Of a stretch of DNA of 64,000 bases, positions 15,298-24,990 are shown piece by piece. The translations under genes were made by a program, and so were the position numbers. How positions within the stretch are numbered: the stretch's first letter is position 1; each line of letters starts with the position of its first letter. Origin of the DNA: JBJTUH01 sp044346175. Lineage in GTDB: Bacteria > Cyanobacteriota > Vampirovibrionia > Vampirovibrionales > JAJTHC01. Location of the stretch: positions 1 through 64,000 of the forward strand of contig JBIIZQ010000006.1 of NCBI GenBank assembly GCA_044346175.1, in the 5' to 3' direction. Below the pieces are notes generated by a model. It saw only the letters and a program-made list of their open reading frames with translations, did no database searches and had not been told where the DNA came from.

Positions 15298-18200
15298 CTA
15301 CCAGCCATGGCGGGTAAAGTGGGGGGAGGGTATAAAGAGCATACAGGCACTTTCTTCAGGGGTCAGTAAATGGGTTTCTTCGTTAAAACATACGCCGATA
15401 CGCTCGGGGGCTTGGAGCCATGTTAAGCTATCACGCATCAAAGCGGTATCGGGCATCAGTACCCCACCTGCCCCATAACGATGGTACTTCTGTGGGGCTG
15501 TGGTGCCTAAGTCCTGAGCCACTGCCTTGGCAATGGTGGCTTGAAGGGCGATACTTAAAGCCTCAGTGAGTTCGCCAAGGAGTCCGTGGAGTAGTAAATA
15601 ATCATGGTAACGGTCTTCTTTAAACCATCTCCGAGCCACTTCTGAAATGGGTTGCCCAAGGGTGACACACCCATGCACCCACGCTTCCCCTTGGGGATGT
15701 ATCCACTGGGCTAAGTGTTCAGGGGTGGGTAATTCTGTGGCAAGTGGTAATTGCCAAGTGCCTAAACGGTTTCCTTGCTTGGGTTCTGGGTTATCAAACC
15801 AATGGATAGCTGGTAAACTCGCAGGGTCTTGAGACTGCTCGGCATGCACCCAAAAAGCCCCCCAAACGGCTTGAGGTATCAGGGTGGGTGCCACTTCCTC
15901 ATGATTCAAAATACGGTGGATATGGGCGTACAAGCCTTCTTTAGAAGCCCACGCCTCTAAAGCCCCTTGGTACTCAGGATGCCCTCTACTGGGGAGGTGT
16001 CCTTCGGGTGGGGTATACCCCCATTGGTTGATGAAAAGACGCTCATAAGCAAGCCAAGGCAAAAGGGTATCGGGTGTCCAATGGAGGGTAGGACGCACCC
16101 CTAGGGGGAGCTTGGGTGCTGGCGTGAGTGTTTGTCCATGATGCTGACCAATCACGACAGTAGGTGCCATACTCACGGTGGGTAAAGCTTGTAAGGCAAT
16201 GGTACTTTTGAGGCTTTCGGGCGATGTTTGTAGGGTGTCGAGTAAAAGGCGAGGTGTAGAGGGCTCGGCTTGTGCGTAACACTGCTGACGTTCATCAAGA
16301 TAGGCTTGAAAGCGTCCATCCATAATGCGTCCCATCAGCTCAAGACTTTCAAACGCATCTTTGACGTACGCCACTTGATGATGCGGTGCATACGCCTGAT
16401 AACAATCGGTTTCAACGTAGGCTTGCGTGAGTGCCGCACCCCCAAGAAACACAGGGATACGAAGCCCTTTTTCGCCCATGTAGTGTAAGTTTTCACGCAT
16501 AATCACCGTAGACTTCACAAGTAAACCTGACATGCCTATGGCATCGGCTTGATGGGTCTCAGCCGCTTGCAGAATCGCATCAATCGGCTGCTTAATCCCG
16601 AGGTTAATCACACGATAACCGTTGTTCGTCAAGATAATATCCACAAGGTTTTTGCCAATGTCATGCACGTCTCCCTTCACCGTGGCAAGGACGACGGTAC
16701 CCTTGTGTTGACCCTCAGCTTTTTCCATAAAAGGTTCTAAGAACTTTACGGCGAGTTTCATGGTTTCGGCAGACTGTAACACAAAGGGTAGTTGCATTTT
16801 CCCTGAACCGAATAACTCCCCTACAACCTTCATCCCTTCTAAGAGGAGGGTATTGATAATATCGAGCGGACTGTAACGTTCTAAGGCCAAGGTGAGGTCT
16901 TCTTCTAGCCCTTTTTTGAGTCCATCCACGATTCTTTGTTTCAGACGTTCTTCTAAAACCGCCGATAGACGAGAACTCGTACTCTGTGCTTGGGAGGTTT
17001 CTTCTTGAAAAAGGGCAATGAACTTCTGAAGCGGGTCGTTGTCTGGGGTGGTGGGTTGGGAGGGGTCTCGGCGGTCATAAATTAAATCAAGGGCAGCGTC
17101 CTGCTGTGCTTGAGGGATTTGGTGCATGGGGACGATTTTACTCACATGAATAATCGCCCCTGTCATGCCACGCTTGACGGCTTCATGCAGGTACACTGAG
17201 TTTAACACCTTACGTGCTGAAGGTTTCAACCCGAAAGAAATATTGGACAATCCTAAAATGATTTGTACCCTTGGCATGGTCTGATGAATCATCTCAATGG
17301 CTTCAAGCGTCCATAACCCTAGTTTGCGGTCGTCCTCATTCCCTGTACAAATGGTGAAGGTGAGGGGGTCAATCATGAGGTCCGTTTCAGGTAAGCCGAA
17401 ACGCCCGCAGGCAAAATCTCTTAAACGCTGGGCAATCGCAAGCTTACTTTCGGGGGTTTTCGCCATGCCTTCCTCATCAATGGTGAGTGCAATCACGGCG
17501 GCACCATGGGTTCTGGCAAGGTGTAGCCGTTTTTCAGCGGGGGCTTCGCCATCTTCAAAGTTGATACTGTTGAGAATCGCTTTACCACCATACTGAGAGA
17601 GGGCTTGTTCTAGTACAGGGTACTCGGTGGAATCTATCACGAGTGGGACGGTACTGCTGCCTCTGAGCTTATCAAGGAGGGTAGTCATGTCTTTGAGTTC
17701 GTCTCGTCCGACATACGCCACACAAATATCCAGTGCGTGCGACCCCTCTTGCGCTTGTTCCCTTGCCATGGCCACACACGTATCCCAATCTTCTTGAGCT
17801 TGTGCTTCTCGAAATGCTTTGGAGCCGTTAGCGTTACACCGTTCGCCAATCGCAAAGATGGTATTCTCCTGAGTAAATGGCACGCTATGATACAGGGAAG
17901 CAACGCCCTCTATACGCTGTGGTGAGCGAGGTTTGACCTCTGGTCGATGCTCAAAACGCCGTTGCCAAGCTTCCAAACCGACTCGGGGGGCATGGTTCTC
18001 TGCCATGTGGGTGAGCATGCTGTGTAATGCTTGAATATGAGCTGGGGTCGTGCCGCAACAGCCACCAATCAAGTTGACACCCTCTTGTACTATAAACCGT
18101 TGTACATGGCTGACCATGGCTTCAGGGGTTAACGGATAGTGGGTTTTTCCTTGCAGTAAACAGGGTAATCCTGCGTTAGGCTGTACGGAAATCCAATGGG

Positions 18201-18999
18201 GCCAGTGCTGTGAAAGGTACTGTACATGTTCACGCATTTCTTCAGGGCCTGTGGCACAGTTCAGCCCCAAGCTGTCGATGTCCAAACTCTCAAGAATGGT
18301 CACGATGGCGCCAATATCGGAGCCTACTAATAAGGTTCCTGTGGTTTCTACAGTCACTTGGACTAAAATAGGAACTTCCTGAAAACGAGTGTCGGACGCT
18401 TTGGCTCTTTTAACGGCCTGAATCGCCGCTTTAATTTGTAGGGGGTCTTGGCAGGTTTCAATCAAAAAGCCATCCACGCCGCCCGTTAATAACCCGAGGG
18501 CTTGCGTATAAAAGGAGTCTTCTAGGGCGTTATAGGTGATATGACCTAAACTTGGGAGTTTTGTACCTGGACCGATACTCCCCAAGACAAACCGAGGACG
18601 TACACTTTGGGCTGGAAGGGCTTGTTGGGCTTGAAGTGTCGTAATGGTTTCTCTTGCAAGGCGAGCCGCTTGTTCGTTAATTTCAAAGGTACGTGCTTCT
18701 AACCCAAATTCTCCTAGTGTTATTACAGACCCCCCGAAAGAGTTGGTTTGAAGGATGTCTGCCCCCGCAAGAAGGTAAGCTTCATGAATGCTTTTAACCA
18801 CATCTGGGCGTGAAAGGTTTAAAACCTCCGTACAGTTTTCACAGTCCCAAAAGTCTTGCGTGACCTCTAACGGGAGTGCTTGTACTTGCGACCCCATGGC
18901 ACCATCACATAAAAGCACATGGGTGTTTAGGGCTTGGCGTAATAGCCTACCTTGCGAGGTGTCTAAAGAAGTTTCGTGTTCTAGAATGTCTTGTACCAT
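15298..18999 (-). CDS. metH: Cobalamin-dependent methionine synthase
   Basis: This enzyme transfers the methyl group of methyltetrahydrofolate through cobalamin to homocysteine, giving methionine. At 1233 residues it is full length. The homocysteine domain (about 25-330) has zinc ligands Cys248 in GLNCATG and Cys314/315 in GGCCGT. The folate domain (about 375-640) starts near IGERCNANGSKAF. The cap and B12 domains (about 690-880) contain DVHDIGKN with the cobalt-ligating His. The reactivation domain (about 1000-1233) has RYGAGGVLMPD, where other MetH have RxSxGYxxCPD, so this end is somewhat divergent. It is downstream of metF on the same strand, 58 bp apart, and likely in one operon. Confidence 0.97.
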   Translation of the reverse strand: MVQDILEHETSLDTSQGRLLRQALNTHVLLCDGAMGSQVQALPLEVTQDFWDCENCTEVLNLSRPDVVKSIHEAYLLAGADILQTNSFGGSVITLGEFGLEARTFEINEQAARLARETITTLQAQQALPAQSVRPRFVLGSIGPGTKLPSLGHITYNALEDSFYTQALGLLTGGVDGFLIETCQDPLQIKAAIQAVKRAKASDTRFQEVPILVQVTVETTGTLLVGSDIGAIVTILESLDIDSLGLNCATGPEEMREHVQYLSQHWPHWISVQPNAGLPCLLQGKTHYPLTPEAMVSHVQRFIVQEGVNLIGGCCGTTPAHIQALHSMLTHMAENHAPRVGLEAWQRRFEHRPEVKPRSPQRIEGVASLYHSVPFTQENTIFAIGERCNANGSKAFREAQAQEDWDTCVAMAREQAQEGSHALDICVAYVGRDELKDMTTLLDKLRGSSTVPLVIDSTEYPVLEQALSQYGGKAILNSINFEDGEAPAEKRLHLARTHGAAVIALTIDEEGMAKTPESKLAIAQRLRDFACGRFGLPETDLMIDPLTFTICTGNEDDRKLGLWTLEAIEMIHQTMPRVQIILGLSNISFGLKPSARKVLNSVYLHEAVKRGMTGAIIHVSKIVPMHQIPQAQQDAALDLIYDRRDPSQPTTPDNDPLQKFIALFQEETSQAQSTSSRLSAVLEERLKQRIVDGLKKGLEEDLTLALERYSPLDIINTLLLEGMKVVGELFGSGKMQLPFVLQSAETMKLAVKFLEPFMEKAEGQHKGTVVLATVKGDVHDIGKNLVDIILTNNGYRVINLGIKQPIDAILQAAETHQADAIGMSGLLVKSTVIMRENLHYMGEKGLRIPVFLGGAALTQAYVETDCYQAYAPHHQVAYVKDAFESLELMGRIMDGRFQAYLDERQQCYAQAEPSTPRLLLDTLQTSPESLKSTIALQALPTVSMAPTVVIGQHHGQTLTPAPKLPLGVRPTLHWTPDTLLPWLAYERLFINQWGYTPPEGHLPSRGHPEYQGALEAWASKEGLYAHIHRILNHEEVAPTLIPQAVWGAFWVHAEQSQDPASLPAIHWFDNPEPKQGNRLGTWQLPLATELPTPEHLAQWIHPQGEAWVHGCVTLGQPISEVARRWFKEDRYHDYLLLHGLLGELTEALSIALQATIAKAVAQDLGTTAPQKYHRYGAGGVLMPDTALMRDSLTWLQAPERIGVCFNEETHLLTPEESACMLFIPSPHFTRHGW

Positions 19000-19057
19000 A
19001 GTGATATATCAATCATAGGGTGTGTAATCGTAAATAGTGGGTGAACGTCAAAAGCGT

Positions 19058-19948
19058 TTAGGAGGCTGTGGCGCTTGTAAGCGGTTTTCGGAGTCCGAGG
19101 GCATGGCAAATGCCATACACGAGTTCGGCACGATTGAGGGTGTAAAAATGGAATGCTTCTACGCCTTCACGGCGAAGTTTTTGGCAAAGCTCGATAGCCT
19201 CATGGGTGGCAATGAGTTGACGTGTCTCAGGGTCATCATCCAGTCCTTCAAACAGTTCAACAAGCCTAGCGGGCAAAGAAGCCCCGCATTTTTTGGCAAA
19301 GCTGGCGGTTTGTGCCACGTTCATGACGGGTAAAATGCCCGGTACAATGGGGAGCGTAATCCCCGAGGCTTCTGCACGGTCTCTAAAACGTAAAAAAGTT
19401 TCTGCTTCAAAGAAAAACTGGGTAATGGCTTGGGTGGCACCCATGGCTTGTTTTTCTTTCAGCACGGCAAGGTCGGCTCGTAAGCTCGTGGCTTCAGGAT
19501 GCCCTTCTGGATAGGCGGCAACGCTCAGTTCAAAAGGGTGCAGCGTACTGAGGTGGGTGAGTAGGTCTGTGGCGTATCGATAGTGTTGGAGGGCTTCTTC
19601 TGTCGATTGTTCTTGTGGAATGTCCCCCCTCAAGGCGACCAAATGCCTTACGCCCATGTCCCAATATTGATGGGCAATGGTCTCAATCGTCGTTCTGTCG
19701 GACCCCACACAGGTTAAATGGGCGGCAGGTACCAGCGTGGTTTCTGTAAGGAGCCTTTCAATCGTGGCATGGGTTCGGCTGCGGGTGCTTCCCCCTGCAC
19801 CATACGTTACTGACACAAATCGAGGGTTTAGGGGAGCAAGTTTCTCAATGGCTTGCCATAGTCGTTCTTGTAATTGGGGTGTACTGGGTGGAAAAAACTC
19901 AAACGAAACCTGACAGATACGTGAGGAGGCGGTAGAAGCGAGCATCAT
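19058..19948 (-). CDS. metF: 5,10-methylenetetrahydrofolate reductase
   Basis: This flavoprotein of 296 residues reduces methylene-THF to methyl-THF, the methyl donor used by MetH encoded just downstream. Typical features are VSFEFFPPSTP at the N-terminus, RFVSVTYGAGGSTR, HLTCVGSDR, LVALRGDIP, and TQFFFEAETFLRFRD further on. The gene begins with two ATG codons in tandem. The upstream region contains two stem-loops (20013-20046 and 20064-20091). No SAM or cobalamin riboswitch consensus is recognisable there. Confidence 0.96.
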   Translation of the reverse strand: MMLASTASSRICQVSFEFFPPSTPQLQERLWQAIEKLAPLNPRFVSVTYGAGGSTRSRTHATIERLLTETTLVPAAHLTCVGSDRTTIETIAHQYWDMGVRHLVALRGDIPQEQSTEEALQHYRYATDLLTHLSTLHPFELSVAAYPEGHPEATSLRADLAVLKEKQAMGATQAITQFFFEAETFLRFRDRAEASGITLPIVPGILPVMNVAQTASFAKKCGASLPARLVELFEGLDDDPETRQLIATHEAIELCQKLRREGVEAFHFYTLNRAELVYGICHALGLRKPLTSATAS

Positions 19949-20012
19949 GGATAAAGGCTTTCAATCGTGGCAACAAGTGTGTGGCAACAAGGCATGCACA
20001 GTGTTTAACTTA

Positions 20013-20046
20013 GAGGACAAAGCATCCGTGGCATGGGTGCGTCCTC
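20013..20046 (-). promoter_or_regulatory. Stem-loop in the metF leader
   Basis: Nested stem: GAGGAC pairs with GTCCTC, and inside it GCAtCC pairs with GGgTGC. It lies 65-98 bp upstream of the metF ATG, so it would be in the 5' leader if transcription starts further out. Its role is unknown. Confidence 0.4.
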
Positions 20047-20063
20047 TTGCGTTAACAAGTAGG

Positions 20064-20091
20064 GCCTTCTAACAGTAGGCTGTTAGAAGGC
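20064..20091 (-). terminator. 12-bp hairpin between xthA and metF
   Basis: Perfect 12-bp stem (GCCTTCTAACAG / CTGTTAGAAGGC) with a 4-nt loop. It may terminate transcripts from the exonuclease gene upstream or regulate metF. There is no U-run, so terminator strength is uncertain. Confidence 0.5.
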
Positions 20092-20274
20092 TATGGCATT
20101 CGGCGTATTGCTACCCCATCAAGTTGCTTTTGTTTGAAGTCCCACAGACCCCCACTGCTTTGAGAAGCCCCATGTAGGAGAGGCTTGTACTCAAAACATC
20201 TTCGGGGATTGAGGCTATCAAGGGTGCTTGCGTGTGTATTCATACTTTAAGGGTACGCAGACCCCGCTAACACG

Positions 20275-21066
20275 TCAATACTTAAGCTGGAGCGATACAG
20301 GGCAGTGGTCCGAACCAAACACTTGGTCATGGGTGTCGGCTCCTGTGGCGTGTGTCATCCCATTTTGTGACATAAAGAAGTAATCAATCCGCCACCCTAC
20401 GTTGCGGTCTCTTGCCCGAGAAGTCTGGTCCCACCATGTATAACGTTCTTTTGCATCAGGGTGAAAATGACGGAACGTATCCACAAAGCCAGCTTCTACA
20501 TAGCGGTCCATCCAAGCACGCTCTTCAGGAAGGAAGCCCGAGGTCTTCTGATTGGCTTGAGGACGTGCAAGGTCAATAGGGTAATGCGCCGTGTTGTAAT
20601 CGCCGCATACCACCACATGCCGACCCTGTGCCACATAAGCCTGTGCATGGGCTTGAAACGCTTCATAGAACGCCATTTTATACGCCAAACGTTCTGCATC
20701 ACGATTCCCATTGGGGAAATAGATGTTATACAAGACAAAATCGCCAAAGTCTGCAATCAGGGTACGCCCTTCACGGTCAAAGGTTTCGTCCCCTAGTCCT
20801 ACTGTGACGCTTAAGGGTTCTCGTTGCGTCAGAATAGCCACCCCACTGTAGCCTTTCTTCTCAGCATGGGCCCAATAGGTGTGGTAGGCACCCTCTTTCC
20901 CATGAGGAAACGTTTTAATCTCTTCGGTAAGCTTTGTGGCATCAATTTTGGTTTCTTGCAGGCATACCACGGTGGGGCTTGCGGTTTCAAGCCACTCTAA
21001 AAAACCTTTTTTACGGACGGCTCGAATCCCATTGACGTTCCACGAAACCAAATCCCAAGTAGCCAT
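20275..21066 (-). CDS. xthA: Exodeoxyribonuclease III (AP endonuclease)
   Basis: This 263-residue DNA-repair enzyme cleaves at abasic sites and trims 3' ends. The catalytic motifs of the endonuclease/exonuclease/phosphatase fold are present: SWNVNGIRA at the N-terminus, CLQETK with the metal-binding Glu, NIYFPNG, CGDYNTAH, and the terminal GSDHCPV containing the catalytic Asp-His pair. The length is typical. Upstream lies a 21-bp tandem repeat (21126-21200). Confidence 0.96.
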   Translation of the reverse strand: MATWDLVSWNVNGIRAVRKKGFLEWLETASPTVVCLQETKIDATKLTEEIKTFPHGKEGAYHTYWAHAEKKGYSGVAILTQREPLSVTVGLGDETFDREGRTLIADFGDFVLYNIYFPNGNRDAERLAYKMAFYEAFQAHAQAYVAQGRHVVVCGDYNTAHYPIDLARPQANQKTSGFLPEERAWMDRYVEAGFVDTFRHFHPDAKERYTWWDQTSRARDRNVGWRIDYFFMSQNGMTHATGADTHDQVFGSDHCPVSLQLKY

Positions 21067-21125
21067 GAGGGTTTATATCCTTACATGATTGAAAGCAACA
21101 TGTGTGTATCGAGGCACGTCCCCAA

Positions 21126-21200
21126 AATAAGACACAGAATAAGACAAATAAGACATAGAATAAGACAAATAAGACGCAGAATAAGACAAATAAGACATAC
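21126..21200. repeat. 21-bp tandem repeat upstream of xthA
   Basis: There are three and a half units of AATAAGACAAATAAGACATAG (third-unit variants ATAG/GCAG/ATAC). Each contains two AATAAGAC half-units. It lies 60-134 bp before the xthA ATG on the minus strand. Could be an operator array or simple slippage repeat. Confidence 0.85.
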
Positions 21201-21208
21201 GAATCATT

Positions 21209-22168
21209 TTACACTTCAAACATCAGGGGAAGTTGCTGGTTTACCACCGTGGCAAAGAACGTCTTGAGTGCTTGTCGACTATGACGATACTCTGGACAGT
21301 AACGCGCCACCAAAGCCCAAAAGGCCTTGCTGTGGTTGGCATGTACCAGATGACATAACTCATGAATCACCAAATAGTAAAGTAAGGCTTCAGGAATCCC
21401 CATGGCGGGTAACACATGCTTTGAAAGGGTCATGACACCCGTACGGACATTGATTTGTGCGATACGGGTTTTTGTCGCATACCCTAAACGCATCCCTCGA
21501 TAGTGCGGATGTTGAAGGGTACGTGCATTCACCTCAGCCACCCATGTCGCCAGTGCTGTAGGGCTTTCAAACCGTTGTAGGGTTTCAGGGGCATGGGTTT
21601 CTAAACGATGGCAGAGTGTGGTCATCTGCTGTTGTTTTACCCGACGGCGGTAGGTTTGCCGTATCACCCGTTGTATAAGACTTTGGGTCGCATCTTGGCG
21701 GGCGTTACGCCTGAGTGGTGTAAGCCACTGCACGCCACAACGAACCTCTAACCAGAGTGGCGGTCTCTCATGGGAGGGTGGTAAGCTTGGTGCCGTTGTA
21801 CTGAGCGAGTCAACCGCTAACGGACGATGTGCAACAGCGTCTAGCAAGGCTTTCAACTGCTCAAGCGGGATGTCCGATACAGGACACGTCGGGTGCCAAC
21901 GCATCTCCATCGTTTGACGGTTTTTAGACGGTCGATACTCCACAACGAGGTGTGTATGAGCGATACCCAAGGAAGGATGGTCTATACGGGCATCCCTTGG
22001 CATGTGTGGTGTTAGGATACTCGGCAGAGGTATGTTAAGGTATTGATAGGGTAGCGTGGTACGATGCAAGGGTTGTGTTGCAAGGTTTTTGCGATGTTTG
22101 CTTTGTGTCGGTGCTTTCCCAAATAGAACCATTTTTCTGAATACCGCTTCCTGATTGACCCACGCCAT
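21209..22168 (-). CDS. YgjP-like (DUF45/M48) metalloprotease
   Basis: This protein of 319 residues has a zinc-peptidase signature near the C-terminus: VIHELCHLVHANHSKAFW. It provides HExxH (two His and the Glu) and a third His in the following NHSKAFW segment, as in the YgjP/WLM (DUF45) family. The N-terminal half is divergent and basic. The substrate is unknown; YgjP-like proteins are often near DNA repair genes, and xthA is next door. It is divergent from the 786-residue gene across a 160-bp gap. Confidence 0.8.
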   Translation of the reverse strand: MAWVNQEAVFRKMVLFGKAPTQSKHRKNLATQPLHRTTLPYQYLNIPLPSILTPHMPRDARIDHPSLGIAHTHLVVEYRPSKNRQTMEMRWHPTCPVSDIPLEQLKALLDAVAHRPLAVDSLSTTAPSLPPSHERPPLWLEVRCGVQWLTPLRRNARQDATQSLIQRVIRQTYRRRVKQQQMTTLCHRLETHAPETLQRFESPTALATWVAEVNARTLQHPHYRGMRLGYATKTRIAQINVRTGVMTLSKHVLPAMGIPEALLYYLVIHELCHLVHANHSKAFWALVARYCPEYRHSRQALKTFFATVVNQQLPLMFEV

Positions 22169-22327
22169 TAACCAACGTACACCTTAATATGTTTCTAAGG
22201 CTAACACACGAAACCATGATACGACGTTTATCCGTTTAATGGATGCCTTTCTTGTTATCGAGTGGTTGCCTTTCGTGATTTGCTTTTTTGTTCGTGACTT
22301 GCTATTGAGCATTGCTTCTTTCACAAT

Positions 22328-24688
22328 ATGATGATGATACACGAAGCCACCCCACCCTCTCAAGATACACCAGTGTCAGTCCCCTCTACTCAGGAAGAGG
22401 TGTCTGTCCTGAAAGCTGATGGGTCTCAAGGGGCTAACGATGCACCTGAAAGTCCTCCCAGTGAGCATCTGAAGATGCCAATCACTGAACAAACACAAGC
22501 AGAAACCCTTTTATGGCTTGGGCAACATCAGCCCACCCCCCTCAAAACCACCCCCGTCACGATGGCGACTTTAAATGAGTTGGATACCCTCCGAGTCCGT
22601 CAACGGGTCTTGAAGTTGATTCAAGAGATTGAAAACCTTAGAGGGTATCAGGCACGCTTTGAGCGTTCAAGAAAAATTAAAACTTTGCCCCAGCTGGGTT
22701 CTGAGATGGCCATTTGTAAGGTGCTTTTGCAGGCTTTTAAAAAGGCAACGACCCATGAGGCACAACAGCTACTTTCTGAAATGATGTTGGAAGTGGGCAA
22801 CTTAGACTTGCTCCAAGAACCCCTATGGGCGTTCATTAAAGACCCCACACCGACCGATGAAGCAAAGGACTGTGCCAACCTGATTTTAAGACACCTTGGG
22901 GATGAAGCCCCCGCTGAAGCCTACATGGTGTACTTAGCCGACCCTAACAGTTTGGTGTACCGAGAGACAGAGCGTATGTTACGCCAAGCGAGCGAGAATC
23001 CCGAAGCTTTGGTGGATTTCCTTGATTTTCTCGTCACCTTGGCACCTGATGAACAGGTGGAACTTTTAGATACGGTGCTAGAGAATCAAGAAGTCACTCG
23101 TCAATATGCCAATACGATGGCTCAAGTGTTGTGTGGTCTTATTGACTATTACCCCCAAGGTCCCATTACCGATTATTGCCTCAAGGCACTGACGCATTTC
23201 CCCTCCTATGCTTTGGGGATGTGGTTAGCACGTGCGCAGGAAAGTTTGTCTGCACGTTCCGAGCTTTTAACCCGTTACTTAAAGCAATTACAAGCCAAGG
23301 TACAACTGGCTGGGTTTGCCCCCAAGGGTGTAGGCTATGAGGATGAAGCAAACCTCTATGCTTGGCATACCTTGGTACAGTGTTCGTTGCCTGTGGTGTG
23401 TTATATGACCCTGCCAGATGGTGAGGGAGACCAAGCCTTGCTCATGGTGCGCCAGTACCACTTGGAGCCAGAGCGTACCACGTTACCTGAAAAAATGCTT
23501 TCGGAAAGAGTCCTTGGTGAGGCAACCACGTATGCCAATGTATTGAGTGTGGCTTTTAATACGGAACAAGGCATTATTGACTGTTTCGGAATTTATGAGC
23601 TGAGTAACGAGGAACTTGAAAGTGTCTATGAGCGTTTCCAAGGGGCTAATCAGCGTTTTGCAGTGCCTCCCGAGGTGGCGGTTTACTTTTTACGTGCGTC
23701 GGAACATGCGTCTCGTATGCACCAAAAATCCATTCCTTATGAGTTCAGTGCGTGGCAGGTACTCTTACAGGACTTAGTCGAACAGCCGCTTGATTTACCT
23801 CAGCCTATCCCGTGTCCCATTCAGGATAGAACCCTCATGGAACGTGTGTTTTTTGAGTTTCTTGAAGAACAAAGTGACTTACAACATTGGCACTGGAGTG
23901 CCTCGGCACGCCTTTCGTTACACCCCCCTCAGTTTGCCAAAGACCACCAACAAGCCGAGCTTTGGGAGCAAAAAACCAAGCAGCATTGGCTGATGAATAT
24001 GCCTCAAGCCATGAGTGAACTCTTACGCCTATTGCCTGACTCTCAAGCCAAGTGGAGTATCTTCTTAAGAGATGCCCTCAGTAAGCTTGCCTCAGAACTT
24101 GCGGTGGATGTCCGCTGGCGACTTCTCATGACCCAAACCCTCGGGAAAACCATTGCCATTCTCGATAATGCCGATGCGAGTCAAAGTGGCTATAGCCCTA
24201 TCGCTATTTTAATTGTACGTACCTTGATGCTCGAAGCTTATGAGGCACTTGAGCGGGACCTTGCCCCCCATGATACGCAAGCCCTTGAGGTGGCATTTCA
24301 AGACCTCCTGACGCTGCCAGCCCTCCGATGGATTCCTCAAAAACACTTGCTCGATAGAGTGTACGATACCGTAGAAGCACTCAGTAGCGACCCGCTTCAA
24401 GAACCTGATTATCCTACAGAGCTTGCTCAAAAAGTGATGACCAAATACCCCGCTTATTTGAATCCTGAGCAGGTTGAGACCTTGGATTTACTCCTCCATG
24501 CGGTGCAAATTGCTTGGAAGTACCCCCTCCCCTTGCCTTCCTTCAGTGTGCAAACAATGGCCGATGCCTTGAAGGAAAAAGCCTCTCGCCGAGAAAACAT
24601 CCGTTTATTATCACGTCCTTTGTCACCCCTTGTGCCTTCTCAAAGTGCCGATGCAGCCGTGACTTCCCCTGAGGAAGTCCCTACTTAG
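22328..24688 (+). CDS. Large protein of unknown function (786 aa)
   Basis: I do not recognise this gene. It starts with three ATG codons in a row and no clear ribosome binding site. The first 60 residues are Pro/Thr/Ser/Glu-rich and probably disordered. Residues of about 70-330 look like an all-helical solenoid with leucine-rich amphipathic helices (for example AQVLCGLIDYYPQGPITDYCLKAL). The middle contains CSLPVVCYMTLPDGEGDQALLMV, which looks beta-stranded. The rest is helical again and ends in a short polar tail. There is no signal peptide or membrane segment, so it is probably cytoplasmic. A GGGAGGG hairpin follows the gene. Confidence 0.85.
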   Translation: MMMIHEATPPSQDTPVSVPSTQEEVSVLKADGSQGANDAPESPPSEHLKMPITEQTQAETLLWLGQHQPTPLKTTPVTMATLNELDTLRVRQRVLKLIQEIENLRGYQARFERSRKIKTLPQLGSEMAICKVLLQAFKKATTHEAQQLLSEMMLEVGNLDLLQEPLWAFIKDPTPTDEAKDCANLILRHLGDEAPAEAYMVYLADPNSLVYRETERMLRQASENPEALVDFLDFLVTLAPDEQVELLDTVLENQEVTRQYANTMAQVLCGLIDYYPQGPITDYCLKALTHFPSYALGMWLARAQESLSARSELLTRYLKQLQAKVQLAGFAPKGVGYEDEANLYAWHTLVQCSLPVVCYMTLPDGEGDQALLMVRQYHLEPERTTLPEKMLSERVLGEATTYANVLSVAFNTEQGIIDCFGIYELSNEELESVYERFQGANQRFAVPPEVAVYFLRASEHASRMHQKSIPYEFSAWQVLLQDLVEQPLDLPQPIPCPIQDRTLMERVFFEFLEEQSDLQHWHWSASARLSLHPPQFAKDHQQAELWEQKTKQHWLMNMPQAMSELLRLLPDSQAKWSIFLRDALSKLASELAVDVRWRLLMTQTLGKTIAILDNADASQSGYSPIAILIVRTLMLEAYEALERDLAPHDTQALEVAFQDLLTLPALRWIPQKHLLDRVYDTVEALSSDPLQEPDYPTELAQKVMTKYPAYLNPEQVETLDLLLHAVQIAWKYPLPLPSFSVQTMADALKEKASRRENIRLLSRPLSPLVPSQSADAAVTSPEEVPT

Positions 24689-24708
24689 GTGCTGTGTTGC
24701 TTTAGTAG

Positions 24709-24729
24709 GGGAGGGTTTGTAACCCTCCC
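24709..24729 (+). terminator. TGTAAC-loop hairpin after the 786-aa gene
   Basis: Perfect 9-bp stem GGGAGGGTT / AACCCTCCC with a TGT loop, 20 bp after the stop codon. No U-run follows. The same architecture recurs at 63268 and in variant form elsewhere. Confidence 0.6.
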
Positions 24730-24859
24730 GTCGTGTAGGGTGTTGGCTTTTACCCTCTCCCTCTAAGGGCTAGGGGCGTTAATGTTAATGTGAAGGATTG
24801 TCTTCAAGGCTGGATGCAACCCTTCATGCGATTGCTCTGCTTTAGGCTCTCTTCTTGAG

Positions 24860-24889
24860 TTGTCATGCTGGGGCTTCCATGACTATAAT
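24860..24889 (+). promoter_or_regulatory. Sigma-70-type promoter for ruvX-glcF
   Basis: TTGTCA (24860-24865), an 18-bp spacer and a perfect TATAAT (24884-24889). It lies about 100 bp upstream of the chosen ruvX start. Confidence 0.65.
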
Positions 24890-24990
24890 AAAGACAGGTG
24901 AGGGCTTGCCCTTATACGGAGTATAATAAATCGTTTTTTTATGACATCTTCATTGATGATTATTTTAGTCTCAGAGCGAAGCCCTTTGCC

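Noticed and set aside
19949..20274. SAM or cobalamin riboswitch upstream of metF
   Set aside because: I looked for both consensus cores and found neither; only simple stem-loops are visible.
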